This document shows positions 45,220 to 53,312 of a stretch of DNA of 64,000 nt, piece by piece. Below the pieces are notes generated by a model that was not told the DNA's origin, searched no databases, and saw only the letters and a program-made list of their open reading frames with translations. How positions within the stretch are numbered: position 1 is the first letter of the stretch; each line of letters starts with the position of its first letter. The stretch is from positions 9,979-73,978 of the forward strand of contig CAYNLG010000008.1 of the NCBI GenBank assembly GCA_964397995.1, read 5' to 3'. The DNA comes from CAYNLG01 sp964397995. GTDB taxonomy: Bacteria > Planctomycetota > Phycisphaerae > FEN-1346. The translations under genes and the position numbers were made by a program.

Positions 45220-45301
45220 TTGCACGCGCTGACACCCCGCGTGCAAAGAAAGGCCCCTTGGTGAGCCCCACCCCCCGGCCGCCAGGGGGCCTCCTCTTTG
45301 C
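45220..45301 (+). other. overlapping hairpins between the PRC-barrel and autotransporter genes
   Basis: Hairpin 1 pairs TTGCACGCG (45220-45228) with CGCGTGCAA (45238-45246). Hairpin 2 pairs GCAAAG (45243-45248) plus AGGCCCCTTGG (45251-45261) with CCAGGGGGCCT (45282-45292) plus CTTTGC (45296-45301); one G.T pair and a small internal loop. Bases 45243-45246 belong to both, so the two cannot form fully together. This could be a terminator of the PRC gene or a switching leader of the autotransporter gene. The rest of the 296-base gap shows a perfect 13-base palindrome at 45368-45380 (TTTCCT-A-AGGAAA) and no gene. Confidence 0.45.
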
Positions 45302-45456
45302 GCGGCGTGCGGCCCCCCCGCGGACGGGTGTCGGAACACGCCCGTACCGAGTGCGGCGCTAAGACTTTTTCCTAAGGAAAGGCTTCCCAAAGGGTCGAAA
45401 ACCAGGATGTGAGAGCCGTTCTGGCGTGTCACAGGGAGCCTTCTGGGGGAGAGACC

Positions 45457-48081
45457 ATGCTGAGTCCCCACCGCCGCATCCGCTGGACCTTTGCTGTGGC
45501 CGTATGCGCCGCCTTCATCTTCGGGGGGGCCGCGCCGGCCCTCGCCATCGACTGGGACGGCGGAAGCGGCGTCGACGACAACTGGTCGACAGCCGCCAAC
45601 TGGAACCCCGATGGGGCGCCGGCCAACCCCATCGTGGGCGGAGACGATATCGTCTTCATCGGGGCCGTCGGGGCCAACGTCTCCAACGTGGACGCCCCCT
45701 GGGGCGGGGTCGACTCGTTCGACTTCACCGGCGCGCTCGGGGCCTTCACCATCACGGGGAGCCCCGTGACGTTCACGGCCCTCGGGGCGGTGAACTCGAC
45801 CACGGCGTTCGACCACGTGGTCAACGTCGACCTGGTCGCCAATGCCGCCGGCCTGGGCATCACCCAGAACGCCGCCGGCAACTCGCTGACGTTCGGGAAC
45901 CAGATCGACCTGACCGCCGGCGGGGCCCTGACGATCACGCCGACGGCCGGGACGGTCGCCCTGAACGGGGCGATCGTCGGCGCCGGCGCCGTCAACGTCG
46001 GCGCGGGGGCGGGCATCGTCAACCTGAACGGCAACAACACCTTCGCGGGCGGTCTGAACGTGACGGGCGGCATCGTGACGCTTTCCCATGCCAACGCCGC
46101 CGGTACCGGGGCCGTCACCATGAATGCCGCCGGTGGCGAACTCCGCCTCGACCGGGCCGGCGATCCCGACGTCGCCAACAACGTGACCGTAACCCAGGAC
46201 TTCACGCTCCGGGTCATCCAGGACGCCCAGATGAGCGGCGTGCTGACCGGTCTGGCCGCCCGGACCATCACCAAAGTCGGGCCTGCCGAGGTCATGATCA
46301 CCGGCGACAGCTTGGCCACCTACCTCGGTGCCTTTGACAACAACGTCGGCACGCTACGCCTGGACGGCCGCCTGGGCGGCAACGTCAACAACGCCGCCAA
46401 CATGCAGGGCGTCGGCACCGTGGGCGGCAACCTCGTCAACCAGGCGGGCGGCGTTCTGAACCCCGGCAACAGCCCGGGCATCATCAACGTCGTCGGCAAC
46501 TTCACGAACAACACCGGGGCGACGCTCGTCATCGAGCTCCAGCCGGGCGGCAACACGTTCCCCCTGGTGCCGGGCACGCATTTCGACCAGGTGAACGTGG
46601 GCGGCGTCGCGACGCTCCAGGCCAACAGCATCGTGACGGCCACCACCCTGAACAAGGGCTACATCGCCGACGGCGACATGTTTGACGCCATCACGGCGTT
46701 CGGCGGCGTGGTGGACGGCGGCGCCCTCGTCGGCGACAACGCCAACTTCATGACCTTCACGGGCCAGGTGGTCGGCAACAATTTCCGCCTGACCGCCAAC
46801 CGCGTGACGTACACGACCGGGGCCGACACGTTCAACCGGACCCAGGTCGCGCGAGGCCTGGACTACCTGGCCGCCGCCACGCCCCAGACCTCGAACAACG
46901 ACGCCGAGATCGTGCTGGCGGAGCTGGACTGGCTCGGCCCGGGCCCCGAGTTCCGGTCGGCCCTCGACTACCTGAGCCCGGAGCGGTATGACATCATCGA
47001 CCGGGTTCACCAGCGGACGACGCACGCCTTCCTGGACGCTCACCGCGAGTACATGGCGCGGCGTCGCCTGCGCGGCGGGCCGGACATGATCGCCTCGCGG
47101 TCGGACGACGCCCTCGGCTACGGCGCGTGGGACGGGACGCCCTCGGCCGCGTCGGTCGTGGTCGGTGATTCGACCCACGGCGACGCGTGGGACAACGAGT
47201 ACGGCACGGGCGACGTCGGCGTCGGCCCGGCCACGACCACCCTGTACGTCCAGCCGCTCGGCCAGATCTTCGAGGACGAGCACCAGGACGACGCCCTCGG
47301 CTTCACCCGCACGGGCTACGACGCCGACATGGTCGGCTTCCTGGCGGGGCTCGACCGACAGATCGATCCGACGCTCGTCACAGGCATGTTCCTCGGCTAC
47401 GGCGACATCAACGTCGACTTCCGCGGGCTGGGGGGCGAGGCCTCCATCGACTCGATCCGCGTCGGCGGGTACGCCGGCAAGGAACTGATGCCCCGCTGGT
47501 ACCTGGACGGGGCGGTCAGCTACGGCTTCCACCGGCAGGACGCGACGCGGCCGATCATCGTCGGCACGCTCAGCCGCACCACCGAGGCCGAGTGGTACGG
47601 CCACGACGTGAGCCTCTACAGCGAAACGGGCGTCAACCTGATCGAGAAGCCCGCCTGCGAGATCACTCCCTTTGTCGGGTTCGGCTACTCGTACTTCTAC
47701 CAGGAGGAGTTCGAGGAAGAGGACGCCCAAGCCATGAACCTGGTCGTCGCCGACCAGGACACGCACACGCTGGCGACGCTGGTGGGGATGCGGCTGGCGG
47801 CGACGTTTGGCGACAAGGTCAGGCTGACGCCGGCGATGTCGCTGGGGTGGCGGCACGAGTTCATGGCCGACAGCAACGACGACATCGAGGCGCGCTTCCG
47901 CGACGCGCCGCACAACTTCGAGGTCCGGCGCGGCGACCCGGACGTGGACGCGATCAACTTCCAGGGCAGCCTCGCGATCAAGGCATGCGAATGGTCCGAC
48001 GTCAACGTCTATTACAACGGCGACTGGACATCAGACAGTACGTCACATGCCTTTGGCCTCACGTGGCGTATCATCTTTTAG
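45457..48081 (+). CDS. autotransporter-type outer-membrane protein
   Basis: The 874-residue protein begins at ATG 45457, behind GGGGGAGAG. A signal peptide ends at APALA. IDWDGGSGVDDNWSTAANWN is the start motif of autotransporter-associated beta-strand repeat proteins. The passenger is rich in Asn, Gly, Thr and Val, with NLNGNNTFAGGLNVTGGIVT as a clear beta-helix repeat. From about residue 590 a C-terminal beta-barrel follows, ending in SHAFGLTWRIIF with the terminal Phe needed for BAM recognition. The protein should thread its passenger to the cell surface. The function of the passenger is not known. Confidence 0.85.
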   Translation: MLSPHRRIRWTFAVAVCAAFIFGGAAPALAIDWDGGSGVDDNWSTAANWNPDGAPANPIVGGDDIVFIGAVGANVSNVDAPWGGVDSFDFTGALGAFTITGSPVTFTALGAVNSTTAFDHVVNVDLVANAAGLGITQNAAGNSLTFGNQIDLTAGGALTITPTAGTVALNGAIVGAGAVNVGAGAGIVNLNGNNTFAGGLNVTGGIVTLSHANAAGTGAVTMNAAGGELRLDRAGDPDVANNVTVTQDFTLRVIQDAQMSGVLTGLAARTITKVGPAEVMITGDSLATYLGAFDNNVGTLRLDGRLGGNVNNAANMQGVGTVGGNLVNQAGGVLNPGNSPGIINVVGNFTNNTGATLVIELQPGGNTFPLVPGTHFDQVNVGGVATLQANSIVTATTLNKGYIADGDMFDAITAFGGVVDGGALVGDNANFMTFTGQVVGNNFRLTANRVTYTTGADTFNRTQVARGLDYLAAATPQTSNNDAEIVLAELDWLGPGPEFRSALDYLSPERYDIIDRVHQRTTHAFLDAHREYMARRRLRGGPDMIASRSDDALGYGAWDGTPSAASVVVGDSTHGDAWDNEYGTGDVGVGPATTTLYVQPLGQIFEDEHQDDALGFTRTGYDADMVGFLAGLDRQIDPTLVTGMFLGYGDINVDFRGLGGEASIDSIRVGGYAGKELMPRWYLDGAVSYGFHRQDATRPIIVGTLSRTTEAEWYGHDVSLYSETGVNLIEKPACEITPFVGFGYSYFYQEEFEEEDAQAMNLVVADQDTHTLATLVGMRLAATFGDKVRLTPAMSLGWRHEFMADSNDDIEARFRDAPHNFEVRRGDPDVDAINFQGSLAIKACEWSDVNVYYNGDWTSDSTSHAFGLTWRIIF

Positions 48082-48146
48082 TAGGTACGCATGTCGTGAA
48101 GGCGGTTGCCGGGGACGGCGCTGAGGCGCCGGCCCCGGCCTCTTTT

Positions 48147-48165
48147 CCGGCGCAAACCGCGCCGG
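48147..48165 (+). terminator. hairpin after the autotransporter gene
   Basis: CCGGCGC (48147-48153) pairs perfectly with GCGCCGG (48159-48165), five-base loop AAACC. It lies 65 bases after the stop, preceded by TCTTTT and not followed by T. Terminator function is uncertain. Confidence 0.35.
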
Positions 48166-48266
48166 GGGGTTCGGGCCGAAACAGCCGCCTTCGGCCCGGG
48201 TTCCAGCGTGCAGACACCGAAACGTGACACGCGACGGGGCGCGCCGCCCAAGGGTGGAGGACCAGC

Positions 48267-51200
48267 ATGTATGACCGCCGATGCCGCGCGAGCCGGCTGA
48301 CCGGCCTCGTCTGCGCCGGGACCCTGGCCCTGGCGTGGGCCGCCGCCGCCTTCGGGGCGGGCGACGGGGCCGCGCGCCTTGAGGCCGTCCGGGCCCGCCT
48401 CGTCCGGGAGGTCGCGACCCGCGCGGCGGCCGACGCCGAGGCGGGGCCGTCGGACGACTGGCACCTCACGCTCGACGCCGGGGCGGACCAGGAGGACGTC
48501 CGCTTGGTGCTGCGCCGGCGCGGTGGACGGTGGGCCTGGGGCAAGGCGGCCGTCCCGTACTGGCGGCAGGAGACGCAGAAGGAGAAGTTCTCGTTCCTCC
48601 ACCGGAGCGGCGTCCAGAGCACCCGCCTCGACAAGGCCGTCTATCCGCTGGACGCCTCGGGCCTCGTGGCCGAGGGCGACGCCCTGACGGGGACGCTCGA
48701 GGCCACGTTCCGCCTGAACCGCCTTCGCGAGGACCGGATGCCGCCCGGGGGCCGGCACCTCTTTTCGACCGACGGCCGCTGGGGGCTGCTGGACCGGTGG
48801 CGGATCACCGCGCACCGCACACCGCGCGAGCAGCGGTTCCGCCTCGACGCCGCCCTTCTGGACGGCGTCCGCGATGTGACCCTGACGCTCCGCGAAGGCA
48901 TGGACGGCAAGCCGGTCACGCTGCGCTGCCGCGTGCCGGCGCGGCCGTGGGAAGCCCCCGAGGTCGTGGCCCCGACGTTCAACGCGAGCGTCCATCAGGC
49001 CGATACAAGCGGGCTGGCCTGGGACGACGGGACGCTGCGCGGCAGCGCGACCGTCCGCTTCGTGCCCGACCCGTGGTACCCGAAGCAGGTCCATCACGTG
49101 CGCTACGAGGTCGAGGCCCGCGAGACGCCGGTCGGCCTGCGCGGGACGTTCCGGGCGCGCGTCACGGGCACCGAGGACATCCAGGTGGCGGGGCAGAGCA
49201 AGGGCCGCCGCACCCGCGAGGGACCGGGCGCCTGGACCGGCAGTGTGGCGGGCGTCGCCCCGCGAGCGGTCGAGGGCCGGTACCGCGCCGAGGGCGACCT
49301 GGGAACGTACGTCGGCCGCGTTCACGGCGCGGTAAGCCCGGCGGCGACGGACGTGGCGGCGGTGCTGGACGCGATGGTGCCCGACGATGCGGACGCGGCG
49401 CCGGCCGCCCGGGCGGCACGGCTCTATGCCGACGTGCGGGCGCTCCGGGCGGCGCTGGCGATGTACCCGGTGCCGCCGGCGGCGACGGTGGCGGCGACGC
49501 GGCTGCCACCGCCGGTCTGGCCTGACGGTCGCGAGGCGGCGGCCGAGGCGTATGCGTCAACGCTGGCGGACCTGGCCGAGGCGAGCGGCGAGGCGGACGG
49601 CGCGACCGTCGTCCACGGCCGCCCGCGGCCGAAGGACTGGCGGTTCGGTCCGTGGTATGGCGCGACGCCGCTCGAAGGCGGTGGCGACGGCGCGGCCCGC
49701 CTCGCGGTCGAGACGGACGGTCCGCAGCGGTGGCAGTTCATCCCGACGTGGCGCGTGCTCGGCCCCATGCCGCGCCCCGAGGGCAGGGCGGTGCTGCTCT
49801 CGGACCTGCCGGACGTTCTGCCGGCGCCGGCCGAGGCAACGTACGGCCCGAATCCGGCCGACCCGGACGGCCAGCCCGTCCGCTGGACGGGCGTCGCGGC
49901 GCGCGGCGACGGCCGGCTTGAGCCGCCGGCTTGGGCGCCGGCGCGGAAGAACGAAGCGGCGGCCCCCGGTCTGCCTGAATCGGTCTGGTACGCCGCGGCC
50001 GAGGTGGCGTCGCCGGCGGCGCAGACGGTGTGGGTGGCGCTCGCGGCCCATGACCACGGGTGCCTGTGGCTGAACGACCGGCTCGTGTGGGTGGACGCCG
50101 AACGCGAGTGGGGCTGGGCCGAGGACGAGGTCGCGGTCTTTCCGGTGACGCTCCGCAAGGGGACGAACCGGTTGCTGGCCCGCGTGCGGGACGACCGCGG
50201 CGGGTCGTGGCTCGCCCTGCACGTCTGTACGCGCGGCGGGCCGGCGGAAACGGTGCCGCCCGAGGACGCGGGCATGGATGTGGCGCGCGGCGACCGGTGG
50301 GTGCCGGAGGCGTCGCCGCCGGTGGCCTGGGACTTGGAAGCCGGCACGAACGTCGCATGGCGGACGGCGGTGCCGGGCGGAGGCGGGTCGCGGCCGCGCG
50401 TCGACGGCGACCGCGTCTACGTGAACACGCGCGAAGGGACGCTCCACTGCCTGGACCGCGCGACCGGCGCAATCCGCTGGTCCACGACGCACAGCCTTTT
50501 CGACGTGGTGGACCCGGCGATCGGCAAGGCCTACGAGGCGGCCGCGTCGCAGAAGGACAAGCGCCGCGTCCTGCGCGACCGGTTGGGCCTGCGCGAGGTG
50601 GGTCACGAGTCGCGGCCGGCGGCGGGCGATAACCGCGTCTTCGTGCACGATGGCATGGGCCTGCTCGTAGCGATGGACGCCGAGGGCACGCGCCTCTGGC
50701 GGCGGGCGACGTACATGGCCGAGGCGTCGGTCCAGCTTGTCGGGGGGCGGCTCGTCGTCGCCGGGGCCGCGACGCCCGGCTGGGCCGAGGCGTACGGCGT
50801 CGAGGCCGGGAACTTGACCGGCAAGATCACCCGCCGCGCGGGACACTATTACGCCGGGCATGGCGGGCACCGGTCGGACAAGGACGAGGGCCCCGGGCCG
50901 CGGCACGGCATGATGGCGCTCGACCCGGTGACGGGCGAGCCCCGGTGGGCGACGGCGGTGGCCGGCGAGTTCGGCGACGCCCCGCTCGTGGTCGAGCCGG
51001 CGGGCGGTCCGGCCGTGCTCGTGACGCGGTCGGGCCAGGTGCTCGCGCCGGAGACGGGCGAGGTGCTGTGCGACCGGCCGGAGCTCGGGGCGTGGGACTG
51101 GCAGGCGGCCTTCGCCTCCGGCGACACGGTCTACACCGCTTGGGAAGGCGGCCGCGCGGCCGCCCGGGTGCTTGCCGACCCGGCGGGGCAGGTAGCCCTG

Positions 51201-53042
51201 GTCCCGGTCTGGCACGGAGAGCGTCTGCACGCCTACATCGCGGGCGGGCCGAACGACGGCGTCCGCCGCGGCGACCGGTTCTACGTGTGGCGGCGGGTCC
51301 ACGAGCACGCGAAGCACTGCCCGGCGTATGCCCTGGAGCTCGACTGGTACGCGACGCGGACGGGCGAGCACCTCGGCTGGCTGAAGCCCGTCATCCGCGG
51401 GACAAACCGGGCCGTGGCGCCGCTGGCCGCCGGGCGCACCCTGTATTGTGGCGACACGCGCGGCGGGCCGCACACCGGCGGGACGCCCGAGGAGCGGCAG
51501 GTGGTCGCCATCGACACCGACGGGGCGCCCGCCGTCGTGGCCCGGAGCGGCGCGCCGCACCTCAGCGGGACGCCCGTCGCGGCCGGTGAGCAGCTCTTCC
51601 TGCGGCTGGGGGGCGAGGTGGTGTGCGTGGCCGTTACGGACGACGCGGGACGCCGCTACCAGGACGAGGTGATGGCCGAGACACTGCTCGCGGGTCTCTA
51701 CGACGTGCCCAAGGCGTCGGCTCTGCCGGTCGTGGAGCCGGCCGCCGCGGCCGTGCTGCCGTCGGAGTGCCCGGTGGTGCCGCTTGAGTCGGACGAGACG
51801 ATCGCGACGTGGGTGGCGGCGGGGCCGTTCGAAGCGCATCCGGACGAGGCCGCGCCGGCGTCTCTCGGCACGGGCGGGGCGGTCCCCGGGCCGGGCACGG
51901 AGGTGACGGTGGCGGGGGAAACGCGGTCGCTGGAGCCCCTCGGCCGCGACCTGGTCCAGGTGACGACCGGGTTCACCAATGACGGCCGCTTGGACGACTG
52001 GCAGCAGCGGCGGACGGTGCGGCGAATCGACGTGCGGCCTCTGGGGGAGGGGCGGCCGGGGGCGGTCGCGTACCTGTTCACGATGCTCGATTGCCGCCGC
52101 GACCAGGTGGCGTATCCGACGATGGCGGCGCCGGGCATGGAAACGTGGCTCAGCGGCCGCAAGGTGGCCGCTGGCGAACCGGTCCGGTTGCGGGCGGGGC
52201 TGCACCCGCTGCTCGTCAAGGTGCGGATCGACCGCTTCCAGCGGACGGCGCCGCAGCCGCCCGTGGACGTGGCCGCGGCCGCGCAGGCGGGCGCCCTGAC
52301 CCCGATCGGGTGGCCGGCGACGTGGCAGGTCGTGGGGCCGGTGACGGAGGCTCTGGGGGCGCCGGAAGCCGAGGCACTGGCGTCGGTGCCGGAGGCGCTG
52401 ACGTTCGGCGAGACGCGCCTCGCGGCCCGGGCGCTGCCCGCCATCGGGCGGTCGCTGGATTTCTCGGCGCTCGTGGACCTGGCGCCCGGCGAGGCGCCGG
52501 CCGTGGGCGACGCGGTGCGCACGGACGTCCGCGTGCCCAAGGGGGCGTCGGTCTACGCCTTTGCGCGGATCGACTGTCCGGCCGACGGGACGCTGCTCGT
52601 CAACGCGTCCGCCGACTGGCACATGGCGTGGTACGTGGACGGGACGCTCGCCTGCAGCACCCTGCGCCAGGGCAACCAACGGGCGCCGACGCAGCTCACG
52701 GCCCACACGTTCGCCGTGCCTGTGGCGAAGGGCACGCACGTGCTGGCCGTGCAGGTGAAGCCGGGGAGCAAGGGGTGGTCGCTGACGTCGTACGGGGCGC
52801 TCGCGACGGGGGCCGCGGAGGGGCTCGAGGCGTACGCGGCCAAGGACGGCGTGCGGGTGCCGGAGCCGGAGTTCCGGGCGGCGCCTGCGCTGCGGGTGCT
52901 GGACACGCCGGAGGCCGTGGAAGGGGTCTGGGAGGCCCAGATTCGGGCGAACCGGGGTCGGCTGGAGCATATCGTCGAGGCGCTGCCCGGGACGGACGCC
53001 GGGCGGCGGGCGCGGGCGCACCTGGACGCCCTTAAGCGGTAA
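48267..53042 (+). CDS. very large exported PQQ-propeller protein with repeated beta-rich modules
   Basis: The 1591-residue protein has a signal peptide ending at AAAFGAG; ATG 48267 follows GGTGGAGG. Two or more copies of a beta-rich module of unknown name stand at about 130-240 and 248-350 (SGLVAEGDALTGTLEATFRL and SGLAWDDGTLRGSATVRF). Jelly-roll-like parts at about 585-660 (HDHGCLWLNDRLVWVD) and about 1425-1510 (ASADWHMAWYVDGTLACS) resemble sugar-binding or PA14-type folds. A PQQ-type propeller spans about 700-1130 (YVNTREGTLHCLDRATGAIRW). No catalytic residues were identified. Similar modules occur in the two exported neighbours, so the three probably act together, likely on polysaccharide. 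Confidence 0.78.
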   Translation: MYDRRCRASRLTGLVCAGTLALAWAAAAFGAGDGAARLEAVRARLVREVATRAAADAEAGPSDDWHLTLDAGADQEDVRLVLRRRGGRWAWGKAAVPYWRQETQKEKFSFLHRSGVQSTRLDKAVYPLDASGLVAEGDALTGTLEATFRLNRLREDRMPPGGRHLFSTDGRWGLLDRWRITAHRTPREQRFRLDAALLDGVRDVTLTLREGMDGKPVTLRCRVPARPWEAPEVVAPTFNASVHQADTSGLAWDDGTLRGSATVRFVPDPWYPKQVHHVRYEVEARETPVGLRGTFRARVTGTEDIQVAGQSKGRRTREGPGAWTGSVAGVAPRAVEGRYRAEGDLGTYVGRVHGAVSPAATDVAAVLDAMVPDDADAAPAARAARLYADVRALRAALAMYPVPPAATVAATRLPPPVWPDGREAAAEAYASTLADLAEASGEADGATVVHGRPRPKDWRFGPWYGATPLEGGGDGAARLAVETDGPQRWQFIPTWRVLGPMPRPEGRAVLLSDLPDVLPAPAEATYGPNPADPDGQPVRWTGVAARGDGRLEPPAWAPARKNEAAAPGLPESVWYAAAEVASPAAQTVWVALAAHDHGCLWLNDRLVWVDAEREWGWAEDEVAVFPVTLRKGTNRLLARVRDDRGGSWLALHVCTRGGPAETVPPEDAGMDVARGDRWVPEASPPVAWDLEAGTNVAWRTAVPGGGGSRPRVDGDRVYVNTREGTLHCLDRATGAIRWSTTHSLFDVVDPAIGKAYEAAASQKDKRRVLRDRLGLREVGHESRPAAGDNRVFVHDGMGLLVAMDAEGTRLWRRATYMAEASVQLVGGRLVVAGAATPGWAEAYGVEAGNLTGKITRRAGHYYAGHGGHRSDKDEGPGPRHGMMALDPVTGEPRWATAVAGEFGDAPLVVEPAGGPAVLVTRSGQVLAPETGEVLCDRPELGAWDWQAAFASGDTVYTAWEGGRAAARVLADPAGQVALVPVWHGERLHAYIAGGPNDGVRRGDRFYVWRRVHEHAKHCPAYALELDWYATRTGEHLGWLKPVIRGTNRAVAPLAAGRTLYCGDTRGGPHTGGTPEERQVVAIDTDGAPAVVARSGAPHLSGTPVAAGEQLFLRLGGEVVCVAVTDDAGRRYQDEVMAETLLAGLYDVPKASALPVVEPAAAAVLPSECPVVPLESDETIATWVAAGPFEAHPDEAAPASLGTGGAVPGPGTEVTVAGETRSLEPLGRDLVQVTTGFTNDGRLDDWQQRRTVRRIDVRPLGEGRPGAVAYLFTMLDCRRDQVAYPTMAAPGMETWLSGRKVAAGEPVRLRAGLHPLLVKVRIDRFQRTAPQPPVDVAAAAQAGALTPIGWPATWQVVGPVTEALGAPEAEALASVPEALTFGETRLAARALPAIGRSLDFSALVDLAPGEAPAVGDAVRTDVRVPKGASVYAFARIDCPADGTLLVNASADWHMAWYVDGTLACSTLRQGNQRAPTQLTAHTFAVPVAKGTHVLAVQVKPGSKGWSLTSYGALATGAAEGLEAYAAKDGVRVPEPEFRAAPALRVLDTPEAVEGVWEAQIRANRGRLEHIVEALPGTDAGRRARAHLDALKR

Positions 53043-53109
53043 TTCCCCTCACGAATTGCCGCATGGAAGCCCCTTCGGTTGCCGGTTCGTGCTGCGCCCC
53101 CCCGAAACG

Positions 53110-53274
53110 TGTCAGAAAGTGGCCCTTTTTGTCCTTTTCTTGTCAGAAAGTTGGTGCGTTTGTGGAAAGTTCTGGCACCAAAGTGGGCCCTTCTGGCTTT
53201 CTTTTGTGTCCCTTTTGTCCCTTTTTTGTCTTTTTCCTCGGCACCTTGGGCGGGGCCTGCGCGGGGCCCCGCCC
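53110..53274. repeat. T-rich imperfect repeats and hairpins between convergent genes
   Basis: TGTCAGAAAGT occurs at 53110-53120 and 53141-53151, with a decayed third copy TGTGGAAAGT at 53161-53170. TTGGTGC (53151-53157) pairs with GCACCAA (53175-53181). Then come GTCCCTTTT, GTCCCTTTTTT and GTCTTTTT in tandem (53208-53235). A perfect ten-base-pair stem GGGCGGGGCC (53248-53257) with GGCCCCGCCC (53265-53274) closes the region. The pyrimidine-rich, lower-GC part differs from everything else in the window. Termination from both sides is the simplest role. Confidence 0.5.
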
Positions 53275-53312
53275 CCCCCTGAAGCGGGCCCGCCCGGCCC
53301 CGCCGGCGAGGC

